A DNA stretch of 64,000 nt. It comes from Microbacterium sp. SD291 (GTDB taxonomy: Bacteria > Actinomycetota > Actinomycetes > Actinomycetales > Microbacteriaceae). Below the pieces are notes generated by a model. It was not told the origin of the DNA. It was given only the letters and a program-made list of their open reading frames with translations, and did no database searches. A program made the translations under genes and the position numbers. Positions 28,099 to 36,317 of this stretch are shown one piece after another (position 1 is the first letter of the stretch; every line of letters starts with the position of its first letter). Where the stretch lies: positions 62,001-126,000 of the forward strand of contig NZ_JADIJR010000003.1 in assembly GCF_017355365.1 (NCBI RefSeq), written 5' to 3'.

Positions 28099-28887
28099 AT
28101 GGAACCAGCTACCCGCATCGTCCCCGGCGCGCAGGCGATCGCGCGTGCCGCGCACCTCCTCCGGCTCGTCACGGCCGCAGGGGCGAGCGGCGCGACGCTG
28201 CAGGAGCTGTCGACGTCTGCGGGGCTCTCCCGCTCGACCGCTCATCGGCTGCTGAGCGCACTGAAGGCGGAGGGTCTCGTCGACAGGGACGGCGAGAGCG
28301 GCAGATGGATGCCGGGCCCGGAGCTCTTCCTGATGGGGACCGTGGCGGCGGCGCGCTATGACGTCACCGCGCTCGCACGGGACATCGTGCGGTCACTGGC
28401 GGTGAAGACCGAGGAGAGCGCGTTCTTCTCCGTGCGACGAGCCGATGAGACCGTCTGCCTGCTGCGCGAGGAGGGGTCGTTCCCGATCCGGTCGTTCGTG
28501 CTCAGTGAGGGCGTGCGATTCCCGCTCGGCGTCGCGAGCGCCGGCCTCGCGATCCTTGCCTTCCTGCCTGACCACGATGTGGATGCCTACCTCGAGCGCC
28601 ATCCTGAGATCGAGCAGCGGTGGGGCAGGCAGCACGGCGGGGCCGCGCTGCGCGCACGGCTGTCCGAGACCAAGGAGCGCGGCTACGCGGTCAACCCGGG
28701 TCTGATCGTCGAGGGCAGCTGGGGAATCGGCGCCGCGGTGTTCGACCGGTCGGGCCGCCCTGAGTGGGCGCTGAGCCTCACCGGGGTCGAGTTCCGCTTC
28801 GGACCGGACCGGATCGCCGACCTCGGCCGCACGCTCCTCGCGCACGCGCATCAGCTCTCGGCGCGGATCGCAGCCGCGCGGCGGTGA
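28099..28887 (+). CDS. IclR-family regulator
   Basis: A 262-residue regulator with an N-terminal winged helix (about residues 10-70; LQELSTSAGLSRSTAHRLLSALKAEGLVDRD) and a C-terminal IclR ligand domain (SVRRADETVCLLREEGSFPIRSFV; LGVASAGLAILAFLPDHDV; ERGYAVNPG). The ATG at 28099 follows TACCGT by 7 nt, a leaderless start; the frame continues upstream without a start signal. It is divergent from scoA across 104 nt and so is the probable regulator of the CoA-transferase/thiolase operon, sensing a 3-oxo acid or related metabolite (inference). Confidence 0.9.
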   Translation: MEPATRIVPGAQAIARAAHLLRLVTAAGASGATLQELSTSAGLSRSTAHRLLSALKAEGLVDRDGESGRWMPGPELFLMGTVAAARYDVTALARDIVRSLAVKTEESAFFSVRRADETVCLLREEGSFPIRSFVLSEGVRFPLGVASAGLAILAFLPDHDVDAYLERHPEIEQRWGRQHGGAALRARLSETKERGYAVNPGLIVEGSWGIGAAVFDRSGRPEWALSLTGVEFRFGPDRIADLGRTLLAHAHQLSARIAAARR

Positions 28888-28939
28888 CGGGACCCGATCA
28901 CCGAGCCGGCACCGGTCCGGGTTTCGGTACCGTGGAGCC

Positions 28940-29413
28940 ATGACCGCCCTTCCCGAACGCAGCGTGCTCGTCGAGCGCCACCTCGCCGCTGCCGGCGTAG
29001 ACACCCGCATCCGGGTCCTCCCCGATTCCGCGCGCACGGCGCCGGAAGCGGCGGCCGCGATCGGGTGCGAGGTCGCCGCGATCGCGAACAGCCTGGTGTT
29101 CCTCGCCGACGGCGAGCCGGTGCTGGTCATGACGAGCGGCGGGCACCGCGCGGATCTCACGACCGTCGCACGGAGCATCGGGGCGAGCGAGGTCGTGATG
29201 GCTCCGGCATCCGTGGTCCGTGAGGCGACCGGACAGGCGATCGGCGGCGTCGCACCGGCGGGTCACCCCCAGCGGCTGCGCACCTACATCGACGAGGCGC
29301 TCACGGAGCACACTGAGATCTGGGCCGCTGCCGGCCATCCGCACACCGTGATGCCGCTGACCTTCGCCGACCTCCGGGCACTCACCGGCGGCGAAGTCGT
29401 AACCGTCGCCTGA
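28940..29413 (+). CDS. YbaK/EbsC-family aminoacyl-tRNA deacylase
   Basis: A 157-residue single-domain protein of the YbaK/ProX editing family, which hydrolyses mischarged tRNA such as Cys- or Ala-tRNA-Pro. Typical segments are IANSLVFLADGEPVLVMTSGGHRADLTTVA, with the substrate-pocket loop, GQAIGGVAPAGHP (conserved Gly-Gly-x-Pro region), and the C-terminal HTVMPLTFADLRALTGGEVVTVA. The ATG at 28940 follows TACCGT by 6 nt (leaderless). Which mischarged tRNA it edits is not predictable. Confidence 0.92.
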   Translation: MTALPERSVLVERHLAAAGVDTRIRVLPDSARTAPEAAAAIGCEVAAIANSLVFLADGEPVLVMTSGGHRADLTTVARSIGASEVVMAPASVVREATGQAIGGVAPAGHPQRLRTYIDEALTEHTEIWAAAGHPHTVMPLTFADLRALTGGEVVTVA

Positions 29414-29420
29414 GGGTGCC

Positions 29421-30521
29421 TCACGTGACGTCGTCGAACAGCTCCGCGATCTCGGCCCCGACCTCGACCTGCGTCAGCAGGATCCGGAACGAGGCGTCGC
29501 GGTCGATGAACATGTAGGTGCCGAGCCCACCCGCCCAGCCGAACCTGCCGGCGTGCTCCCCCTCGGTCCGGACAGACACCCCGAATCCCCAGCCGGTTCC
29601 GTCCCAGAACCCGGGGAAGAAGCTGTCCGGCGTCTTCACGGATGCCGGGACCTGATCGGTCCGCATCAGCTCGACCAGCTCCGGCGCGAGGAACTGCCCG
29701 CCGTCGTGCCGTCCGCCGTTCGCCAGCATCCGCGCGAATGCCGCGTAGTCTGCGGCCGTGCTGACCAGCTCCGAGTGGCTGACGTCGAACGGCGCGGGCT
29801 CGACGTGGAACCCGTCTGCGGCGGGCTCGACCTGAACCAGCCCGCCGTCGCCGTCGCGGCGGTGCACCGCGGGCAGCCTGTGGGCCTTGTCGGCGGAGAT
29901 GGTATATCCGGTGTCGATCATCCCCAGCGGCCCGAAGATCTCGCGCGACAGGAGCGACTCCCGCGATCCGGCGGCCTCCACCCGGGAGAGGAGGATGCCG
30001 AGGATGCCGAAGGAGTGGTGGTAGCGCCAGCCGGTGCCGGGCTGGAACGCGAGCGGGAGGTCGCTCAGGGCGCGAAGCCACTCCGCAGCGCCGAGCGTCA
30101 CCGGCCCCAGGCCGGCCGCGGTGCCGTCGGCGGCCATCGCCTCCTGCAGAGGGCATGGCGCCGTCACCACGCCGTAGCCCGAGGTGCAGGTGAGCAGATG
30201 CCGGACGGTGATCGGACGCTCCGCCGGCTCGACCTCGTCCAGCGCAGCGGCGGGGTGTCGCAGCACCACGCGGTCCGCGAGCTCCGGCAGCCAGGTCTCG
30301 ACCGGGTCGTCGAGCCCGAGCCGTCCGCTCTGCACGAGCCGCAGCACCGCCGCGGCGAGAACCGGCTTGGTCATGGACTGGATCCGCACGATCGCGTCCG
30401 GGGCCAGGTCACCCACGCGCACGATCTCGAGCGTGCCGTCCGGCGCGCCGTCGACGCCGACGGCTCCGGGAACCGTGCCCCTGGCGACGTGTTCTTCCAG
30501 GATCTCCCGCAGCGTGCTCAT
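29421..30521 (-). CDS. Serine hydrolase, beta-lactamase class C / esterase family VIII
   Basis: A 366-residue protein of the beta-lactamase/PBP4-type superfamily. The catalytic S-x-x-K is Ser49-Met-Thr-Lys52 in IQSMTKPVLAAAVLRL. The Tyr of the second motif is in WRYHHSFGILG (Asn of Y-x-N not conserved), and the third motif region is GWAGGLGTY. No signal peptide is present, so it is probably a cytoplasmic esterase or peptidase rather than a secreted lactamase. The start at ATG 30521 gives a family-like N-terminus; the extension to 30614 does not. It converges with the YbaK gene (7-nt gap). Confidence 0.88.
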   Translation of the reverse strand: MSTLREILEEHVARGTVPGAVGVDGAPDGTLEIVRVGDLAPDAIVRIQSMTKPVLAAAVLRLVQSGRLGLDDPVETWLPELADRVVLRHPAAALDEVEPAERPITVRHLLTCTSGYGVVTAPCPLQEAMAADGTAAGLGPVTLGAAEWLRALSDLPLAFQPGTGWRYHHSFGILGILLSRVEAAGSRESLLSREIFGPLGMIDTGYTISADKAHRLPAVHRRDGDGGLVQVEPAADGFHVEPAPFDVSHSELVSTAADYAAFARMLANGGRHDGGQFLAPELVELMRTDQVPASVKTPDSFFPGFWDGTGWGFGVSVRTEGEHAGRFGWAGGLGTYMFIDRDASFRILLTQVEVGAEIAELFDDVT

Positions 30522-30598
30522 CGTGTCTCGATCCGATCGACGACCTTCGACGCAGGCAACCATAACGCAGTGTCTGCGGTACGTGGGATCCTGTGCGG

Positions 30599-31120
30599 AT
30601 GGATCAGATCGCACTGAGGCGCTGGGCCGACGACGACGCGTGGCTGCTCGAACGGGCGAACACCGTCGAGATGACGGCGAATCAGAACGGCCCGGAGAAC
30701 GAGGAGGAGCTCACCGAACGACACGCACGCTATCTCCGCCTTCAGGACGAGGGGTCCGCCCGCATGTTCGTCATCGTCGACGACGCGGAGTCTGTCGGCT
30801 CGATCGGCGCCTGGCGGGTCGACCGGCGTGGGCGGCCTGCCCTGGAGACGGGCTGGTTCGTGCTCCCCGAGTTCCAGGGGCGAGGAATCGCGACACGGGC
30901 GCTCGCGCTGCTCGTCGACGACGTACGCGAGCATCGCGACGGCAGAGGGATGCTGACGGCGTTCCCGTCGGTGCTGAACGCCCCGTCGAACGGGGTGTGC
31001 CGCAGGAACGGCTTCATCCTGGCCGGCACGATGACGCAGAGCTTCCGCGGAGGCGATCTCACCTGCAACGAATGGGTGCTCGACCTCGGCGCCGTCGGAG
31101 ATGATGTCGCGGGAGAATGA
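30599..31120 (+). CDS. GNAT-family N-acetyltransferase
   Basis: A 173-residue RimJ/RimL-like acetyltransferase. The acetyl-CoA pyrophosphate-binding motif A is visible in FVLPEFQGRGIATRALALLVDD (Q/R-x-x-G-x-G/A), preceded by SIGAWRVDR and followed by NAPSNGVCRRNGFILAGTM. ATG 30599 is preferred; a GTG two codons upstream (30593) is possible. Substrate unknown. It is followed by the terminator of the converging tRNA-Lys. Confidence 0.85.
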   Translation: MDQIALRRWADDDAWLLERANTVEMTANQNGPENEEELTERHARYLRLQDEGSARMFVIVDDAESVGSIGAWRVDRRGRPALETGWFVLPEFQGRGIATRALALLVDDVREHRDGRGMLTAFPSVLNAPSNGVCRRNGFILAGTMTQSFRGGDLTCNEWVLDLGAVGDDVAGE

Positions 31121-31123
31121 AAA

Positions 31124-31155
31124 AGCCCCGGAGACTGGCGAGAGTCTTCGAGGCT
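31124..31155 (-). terminator. Terminator of tRNA-Lys
   Basis: A 13-bp stem (31124-31136 with 31143-31155, one mismatch, one wobble) with a 6-nt loop is followed on the minus strand by TTTTTC. It lies just after the 3' end of tRNA-Lys and abuts the stop of the converging acetyltransferase gene. Confidence 0.85.
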
Positions 31156-31161
31156 AATCCG

Positions 31162-31234
31162 TGCACCCCCTCGGACTTGAACCGAGAACCCACTGATTAA
31201 GAGTCAGTTGCTCTGCCGATTGAGCTAGAGGTGC
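31162..31234 (-). tRNA. tRNA-Lys (anticodon CTT)
   Basis: Minus-strand cloverleaf: acceptor GCACCTC with GGGGTGC, discriminator A, D arm TAGCTCAATCGGCAGAGC, anticodon loop containing CTCTTAA with anticodon CTT (reads AAG), T arm CTCGGTTCAAGTCCGAG. 73 nt. CCA is not encoded. An independent single-tRNA transcription unit with its own terminator. Confidence 0.96.
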
Positions 31235-31380
31235 GTGGCCTGGGGAATCCCCCGGCCGAGGAATTACATTACCAGCCGATCGACGCCAAGTGAAATCGAG
31301 CCCGGCATCCGTTCCGCCGCGCGTGTCGCCGTGCGACGCTCCTGCGTGGCGACACGCGGACGCCTACTATTCTGGAAGGC

Positions 31381-32178
31381 GTGACCGCCTCCCCCAGCGC
31401 CGACGACCACTCCCGCGACCTCGAGCTCGCGCTCCGTCTTGCCGACGCCGCCGACGCGCAGTCGCTGCCGCGGTTCGACGGTGCCGAGCTCCAGATCTCG
31501 ACCAAGGCCGACCGCTCCCACGTCACGGACGCGGACCTGGCGACCGAGCGCGCGATCCGCGAGATCCTCGCGCAGGAGCGCCCGGCGGACGGCATCTTCG
31601 GCGAGGAGTACGGCGCCGAAGGCGACACGCACCGCCAGTGGATCATCGACCCCATCGACGGTACTGCCAACTACCTCCGCGGAGTCCCGCTGTGGGGAAC
31701 CATGATCGCGCTGGCGATCGACGGGGTCCCCCAGGTCGGCGTGGTCAGCATGCCGGCGCTCGGCCGGCGCTGGTGGGCTGCCGCAGGATCCGGAGCATGG
31801 ACGGCGACGGATGCCGCGCCCCGGCGACTGCAGACGTCCGCCGTCGCCTCGCTTGACGGTGCGAGCGTCAGCTTCCAGAGCATCGCCCAGTGGTCGGAGG
31901 CCGGCCGCCTCGACACGCTGCTGAAACTCGCCGACCGCGTCTGGCGCGATCGTGCGTACGGCGACGTCTACGCGTACATGCTGCTCGCCGAGGGACGCCT
32001 CGAGATGGTCGCCGAGTTCGACGTCAAGGAGTACGACATCGCCGCCGCAGTGCCGATCGTGCGTGAAGCCGGCGGCCGGATGACGGCTTTCGACGGCACC
32101 GAGACGATCTCCGCCCGCTCGACACTCGCCAGCAACGGCATCCTCCACGACTCGTTCCTGACGCTCCTCCACGACTGA
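31381..32178 (+). CDS. hisN: Inositol-monophosphatase-fold phosphatase, probable histidinol-phosphatase
   Basis: A 265-residue Mg-dependent phosphatase of the IMPase fold. Metal-binding motifs are GEEYG (about residue 75), WIIDPIDGTANYLRG (about 86-100) and EYDIAAAVPIVREAGG near the C-terminus. In actinobacteria the HisN branch of this fold is the histidinol-phosphate phosphatase; an inositol- or other sugar-phosphatase is the alternative. The GTG start at 31381 follows TATTCT by 7 nt, a leaderless start with an unusually good -10. No other his genes are nearby. Confidence 0.85.
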   Translation: MTASPSADDHSRDLELALRLADAADAQSLPRFDGAELQISTKADRSHVTDADLATERAIREILAQERPADGIFGEEYGAEGDTHRQWIIDPIDGTANYLRGVPLWGTMIALAIDGVPQVGVVSMPALGRRWWAAAGSGAWTATDAAPRRLQTSAVASLDGASVSFQSIAQWSEAGRLDTLLKLADRVWRDRAYGDVYAYMLLAEGRLEMVAEFDVKEYDIAAAVPIVREAGGRMTAFDGTETISARSTLASNGILHDSFLTLLHD

Positions 32179-32199
32179 CCCGCACCGAGAAGGCCAGCG

Positions 32200-32769
32200 A
32201 TGATCCCTCGAACCATCTCCGCCGCTGCGGCGGCGCTCCTCCTCGCGGCGTGCCTCGTCGCGTGCTCGGGCGCCCCGGACGAGGCCGTGAGCCCGACACC
32301 GAAGGCACCGGCGCCGACGCCCGAGGCGAGCGTGCAGCCCGTCGAGACGGAGATCCCCGAGCCTCCTGCGGCGGAGCCCGCCTGCGACACGATCGTGTCA
32401 GAGGGCACGGTCAAGGTGCTGACCGACGCCGGCTGGACCTTCGAGGAGAAGGAGTTCGTGATCGGCGATGTGACGCTCGACGACGGGCTGCTCTGCTTCT
32501 GGGCGGACTATTCGGTCGCGTCCGATCACGGCCAGCTGTACGGGTGGTCCGAGATCACCGCTGAGAACGCGGCGAGAGCGCAGTCGTCCCTCCTCAGCTC
32601 GGGGTGGCTGCGCGAGGACGGCCCGGAGGGCGTCTACATCACCGAGGACCCGCAGTACGCGATGGGCGTCGATGAGGACGGATACGGCATGACCTACCTG
32701 TTCGGCGACGGCTGGGTGAAGTTCGCCGACACCCGGCAGAGCCTTCTCCTCGTCGGCTGGAGCGGCTGA
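32200..32769 (+). CDS. Predicted lipoprotein, unknown function
   Basis: A 189-residue protein with a lipoprotein signal: hydrophobic ISAAAAALLLAACLVACSG with the lipobox LVAC, so Cys22 would be lipidated and the protein anchored outside the membrane. A Pro/Thr/Glu-rich linker (SPTPKAPAPTPEASVQPVE) follows. The mature domain has one more Cys pair (PACDTIV, LLCFWADYS) and aromatic-rich segments (YLFGDGWVKFADTR). The gene lies 21 nt after hisN and 61 nt before a pair of paralogous anchored proteins. No family recognised. Confidence 0.85.
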   Translation: MIPRTISAAAAALLLAACLVACSGAPDEAVSPTPKAPAPTPEASVQPVETEIPEPPAAEPACDTIVSEGTVKVLTDAGWTFEEKEFVIGDVTLDDGLLCFWADYSVASDHGQLYGWSEITAENAARAQSSLLSSGWLREDGPEGVYITEDPQYAMGVDEDGYGMTYLFGDGWVKFADTRQSLLLVGWSG

Positions 32770-32830
32770 ACCGGAACCCCTCGCCCGTCCGGCTATCCTG
32801 ACGGAAGCTGACGCGCAGGAGGGAGCTGTC

Positions 32831-33628
32831 ATGTCGAGAGTCGGGCCGTTCCTCATCGCGCTGATCGTCGGATGCTGCGTGATGCTCGTCGCGACGATCG
32901 CGCTCGGCCTGACGACAGTGTCTCTGCTGCGCCCTGCCTCCGCGATCGCCTCGCCGTCTCCCACCGCGACCGCAGACCCGCCGACCGAGTCCGCCAGCAG
33001 CGCGCAGACGGTCCGCGGCATCGAGGTCGAGACCCATTCCGACCTGGAGTTCGGCGACTACGCGATGAGCGGCACTCTCGACGGGAAGTTCACTGTCCTC
33101 GTGGCTCCTTTGTCCTGGGCCGACTCCGCCTCGGGGATCCACGCGTTCTTCGACGTCACCGCCTACGACGCCGAAGGGCACATCGTCGACCGCACCCCGA
33201 CGAACGTGTACGTCCTCCCGGAGCAGGAGGGGTTCTTCCAGGGCATCTTCAGCGAGGACCTGTCTGACGTGGTGCGGATCTCCGTCGAGCAGACCTCGAC
33301 CACGATCGAGGCGCCTCTCATGTCAGGGGCGATCACGATGACGCGCTCGGAGGCGCTCGAGGAGGACCGGAAGATCTTCGCCGGGGGCAATCTCACGTCC
33401 ACCCTGAGCGTCGTGCCGAAACACGCCGACGTGTTCATCGCGGGTTACTCCGACGGCGTGCTCTTCGGCTACTGCTCCGACATCCCGGACATCCCGGCAG
33501 GAGGCGAGTTCGTTGCGATCTGCGAACTGACGCCGGTCACCGCCGATGACCGCCTCCCCGACGGCGGGGTCCCAGACGACGCCGAGTTCCGCGCGTACCT
33601 CGCGCTCGACCCGCTCTCGCAGGAGTGA
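32831..33628 (+). CDS. Membrane-anchored extracellular protein, paralogue 1
   Basis: A 265-residue protein: transmembrane anchor about residues 7-33 (LIALIVGCCVMLVATIALGL), Ser/Pro/Thr linker about 38-58, then one extracytoplasmic beta-rich domain. FFDVTAYDAEGHIVDR, EDLSDVVRISVEQT and NLTSTLSVVPKHADVFIAGY align in order with the next gene, so they are tandem duplicates. The fold resembles FxLYD-like domains seen in lipoproteins, but I cannot confirm it. Two Cys near the C-terminus (YCSDIPD, AICELTP) may form a disulfide. The stop lies 1 nt before the paralogue's ATG. Confidence 0.85.
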   Translation: MSRVGPFLIALIVGCCVMLVATIALGLTTVSLLRPASAIASPSPTATADPPTESASSAQTVRGIEVETHSDLEFGDYAMSGTLDGKFTVLVAPLSWADSASGIHAFFDVTAYDAEGHIVDRTPTNVYVLPEQEGFFQGIFSEDLSDVVRISVEQTSTTIEAPLMSGAITMTRSEALEEDRKIFAGGNLTSTLSVVPKHADVFIAGYSDGVLFGYCSDIPDIPAGGEFVAICELTPVTADDRLPDGGVPDDAEFRAYLALDPLSQE

Positions 33629-33629
33629 C

Positions 33630-34442
33630 ATGACCGACCCCGTCCAGAAGCGGAAGGGCCTGCTGATCGGCCTGTCGATCGCGTTCAGCGTGCTGACGCT
33701 GACCACCGTCGGGTTCGGCGCGGCGACGATCTTCCTGCTGGCCACGAACGGCACGGCCGACGCTGCGCCCTCCGCGTCGCCGACGCCCACGCCCACCGCG
33801 ACGCCGGGACACGCATCCGCCACGATCCAAGGATTCGACGTCTCCGCGGTCTCGGACCTCTCCGTGGAGCAGTTCGCACTCGCGATCCCCTCGCACAGCG
33901 AGACGGCGAACATCTATGCCCTCCTGACCAACGAGAGCGAGTCTCAGGCGGCCGACGCCTACTTCGACGTCACGACGTACCGCGAAGACGGCCGCATCGT
34001 GGAGCGCGGACTCGACATCGTCTACGTCCCACCCGGCCAGACCGGCGTACTGCAGGTCGAGCTCCCCGAGGATCTCAGTGGCGTCGTGTCGATCGTCATC
34101 GAGCAGACGATCATCGACTGGCTCGCCCCCGCGGTCAGCGGCGGCGCCGAGGTCGTCTCGGTGACGAGCACCGGGCTCTCCGACGACTTCCTAGATGTCC
34201 AGCTCACCTCGACGCTCAGCCGGCCGGTCGACGGCGCTGATGTCCACCTCATCGGCTACGTCGACGACCAGATCGTCGGCGTGTGCGAGCTCTGGACGGA
34301 CATCCCGGAGAGCGGGGTCTCCTTCGAGGACCTCTGCGACTGGTCGCCCGCAGTCGCCGATGAGCCGGTCCCGGCCGAGGCGCTCCCCGACGGCATCGAA
34401 TTCGAGGCCTACGTGAGATTCGACGCGTCAGCCCTGGAATGA
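33630..34442 (+). CDS. Membrane-anchored extracellular protein, paralogue 2
   Basis: A 270-residue paralogue of the preceding gene with the same layout: anchor about residues 10-37, Pro/Thr linker (PSASPTPTPTATPG), then the domain with YFDVTTYREDGRIVER, EDLSGVVSIVIEQT and LTSTLSRPVDGADVHLIGY. The ATG at 33630 is chosen because AGGAG at the end of the upstream gene is its ribosome-binding site and the N-terminus then matches paralogue 1; the longer frame from 33546 lies inside the upstream gene. Two C-terminal Cys (VCELWTD, LCDWSP) are conserved in position with paralogue 1. Function unknown. Confidence 0.85.
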   Translation: MTDPVQKRKGLLIGLSIAFSVLTLTTVGFGAATIFLLATNGTADAAPSASPTPTPTATPGHASATIQGFDVSAVSDLSVEQFALAIPSHSETANIYALLTNESESQAADAYFDVTTYREDGRIVERGLDIVYVPPGQTGVLQVELPEDLSGVVSIVIEQTIIDWLAPAVSGGAEVVSVTSTGLSDDFLDVQLTSTLSRPVDGADVHLIGYVDDQIVGVCELWTDIPESGVSFEDLCDWSPAVADEPVPAEALPDGIEFEAYVRFDASALE

Positions 34443-34467
34443 GACCCCAGGCCCGGGACGTGGCCGG

Positions 34468-35274
34468 TCAGACCCTGCCGCGACGGCGCCCGATCGGCAC
34501 CACGTTCGGTGTGCCGGTGACCGGATCGGGCACGACGACGCATTCGAGCCCGAAGACCTCGTGGACGAGCTCGGCGGTCACGATCTCACCGGGCGCACCT
34601 TCCGCGACCACGGCACCGCCCTTCATCGCGATCAAGTGGGTCGCGTAGCGGGCGGCGTGGTTGAGATCGTGCAGCACCGCCACCAGCGTGCTGCCCGACT
34701 CGTGGAGGTCGGTGAGCAGCTCGAGAAGCTCGATCTGATGGGCGATGTCGAGGAAGGTCGTCGGCTCGTCGAGGAGCAGCAACGGGGTCTGCTGCGCGAG
34801 CACCATGGCGACCCAGACCCGCTGCGCCTGACCTCCGGAGAGCTCGTCCACGAGCCGGTCGGCGAGATCGGAGACGCCGGTCGCCTTCATCGCCTCCTCG
34901 ACGGCCGCCTCGTCGCGCTCAGCCCACGGCCGCATGATCGACTGGTGCGGGAACCGGCCGCGGGCCACGAGATCACGCACCCGGATCCCGTCCGGGGCGA
35001 CTGAGGTCTGTGGAAGGAGTCCTACGCGGCGCGCCACCTCCTTCGCGCGGTAGCTGCGGATCGCCCGCCCGTCCAGCAGCACCTCCCCGGCGCTGGGGAC
35101 GACCAGCCTGGACAACGCCCTCAGGAGGGTCGACTTCCCGCTCGCGTTCGGCCCGACGATCACGGTGAAAGAGCGGTCGGGAATCGCGACGGACAGCTCT
35201 GTGGAGATGATCCGCCGGTCGTAGCCGATCGTGACGTCCGCTGCACGCAGTCGGCTGGAGCGGTCTTCGATCAT
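34468..35274 (-). CDS. Iron-siderophore ABC transporter, ATP-binding protein
   Basis: A 268-residue FecE/FepC-type ATPase. Walker A is VGPNASGKSTLLRAL, the signature DELSGGQAQRVWVAMVLAQ, Walker B LLLLDEPTTFLD, and the switch His is in LVAVLHDLNHAARYA. It energises the two permeases whose genes lie immediately upstream; its ATG overlaps the stop of the second permease by 4 nt. It is the last gene of a four-gene operon (binding protein, permease, permease, ATPase) headed by an iron box. Confidence 0.95.
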   Translation of the reverse strand: MIEDRSSRLRAADVTIGYDRRIISTELSVAIPDRSFTVIVGPNASGKSTLLRALSRLVVPSAGEVLLDGRAIRSYRAKEVARRVGLLPQTSVAPDGIRVRDLVARGRFPHQSIMRPWAERDEAAVEEAMKATGVSDLADRLVDELSGGQAQRVWVAMVLAQQTPLLLLDEPTTFLDIAHQIELLELLTDLHESGSTLVAVLHDLNHAARYATHLIAMKGGAVVAEGAPGEIVTAELVHEVFGLECVVVPDPVTGTPNVVPIGRRRGRV

Positions 35275-36317
35275 CGACGGAATCCTTCCCTTATCAGCAG
35301 CCAGGCGAAGTAGCCTCCGCCGAGCACGACCGTGACGAGTCCGACCGTGATGTTCATGCGCTGGCCGATGAGGTCCGCACCGAGCAGCAGCACTGCGCCC
35401 AGGAGGCCTGCGCTGGACATGTCCGAGCCGGGCGAGCGCACGAGCCTGCGCGCCACCTGGGGTGCGACGAGGGCGACGAACGCGATCGGTCCGGCCGCGG
35501 CTGTGACCAGGGCAGTGAGGGCGACGCCGAGTACGGTCATGCTCAGCCGCGTGCTTTCGATGCGGACGCCGAGTGCTCTCGCCGCGTCATCTCCGAGCTC
35601 CAGTTGCGCGAATCCGCGCCGGGCCGAGGCGACGAGCGGCACGACGACGGCGAGGATGACGGCGAACGGAATCAGCTGCTCGTAGCCGAGCGCCGAGAAG
35701 GAGCCGAACCCCCACGAGACGGCGGCTCGCGCCTCCTGCGCGCCGGTGCTGATCAGGACGTAGCTGTTGACACCGACGAGGAACGCGGAGACGCCGATCC
35801 CGACGATGATGAACCGGAAGCCCTGGATGCCTCCTCGATAGGCCAGGAGGTACACGAGCATCGCGGTGAGAATGCCGCCGGCCGCCGCGCCGGTGGCGAT
35901 GAGCAGATACGAGCTGCTCCCGAGGAGCAGCATGACCACCAGCGCACCGGTATACGACCCGGCATCGAAGCCGATGACATCGGGACTGCCGAGCGGGTTG
36001 CGAGTGAGGGACTGGAAGATCGCGCCGCTCACGCCGAGCGCGACACCCGCGAGCACCGCGAACAGCACTCTCGGAAGCCTCCAGTCGACGACGAGCTTTC
36101 GGACGTTGTCCTCACCGCCCCCGGAGATCGCCGCGATCACCTGGGAGAGGTCGAGCTGATAGGTGCCGGATGTGAGCGCCACGGCGCCCAGCGCGAGCAG
36201 CACGACGACCATGATCGTCCTGACGACGAGGGCGCGGACGCCGAGGCGCCACAGGCCGTGTCTCGTCCTGACTGTGAGGATCCGGGGCGCTCCCGCCTCC
36301 GCCGCCCCTGCGCTCAC
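35271..36317 (-). CDS. Iron-siderophore ABC transporter permease (FecCD family)
   Basis: A 348-residue permease of the FecCD/BtuC type, about 10 helices. GVSGAIFQSLTRNPLGSPDVIGFDAGSYTGA is the diagnostic segment of the family, and GPIAFVALVAPQVARRLV is the ATPase-contact loop. The start is GTG 36317, overlapping the upstream permease stop by 4 nt (GTGA); a much longer open frame upstream is only the antisense frame of the neighbouring gene. It probably forms a heterodimer with the 36314-37357 permease. Confidence 0.94.
   Translation of the reverse strand: MSAGAAEAGAPRILTVRTRHGLWRLGVRALVVRTIMVVVLLALGAVALTSGTYQLDLSQVIAAISGGGEDNVRKLVVDWRLPRVLFAVLAGVALGVSGAIFQSLTRNPLGSPDVIGFDAGSYTGALVVMLLLGSSSYLLIATGAAAGGILTAMLVYLLAYRGGIQGFRFIIVGIGVSAFLVGVNSYVLISTGAQEARAAVSWGFGSFSALGYEQLIPFAVILAVVVPLVASARRGFAQLELGDDAARALGVRIESTRLSMTVLGVALTALVTAAAGPIAFVALVAPQVARRLVRSPGSDMSSAGLLGAVLLLGADLIGQRMNITVGLVTVVLGGGYFAWLLIREGFRR

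Noticed and set aside
25333-28887. pcaIJF aromatic (beta-ketoadipate) operon
   Set aside because: The gene order fits, but no other aromatic genes are present and the thiolase start resembles AtoB; kept only as an alternative.
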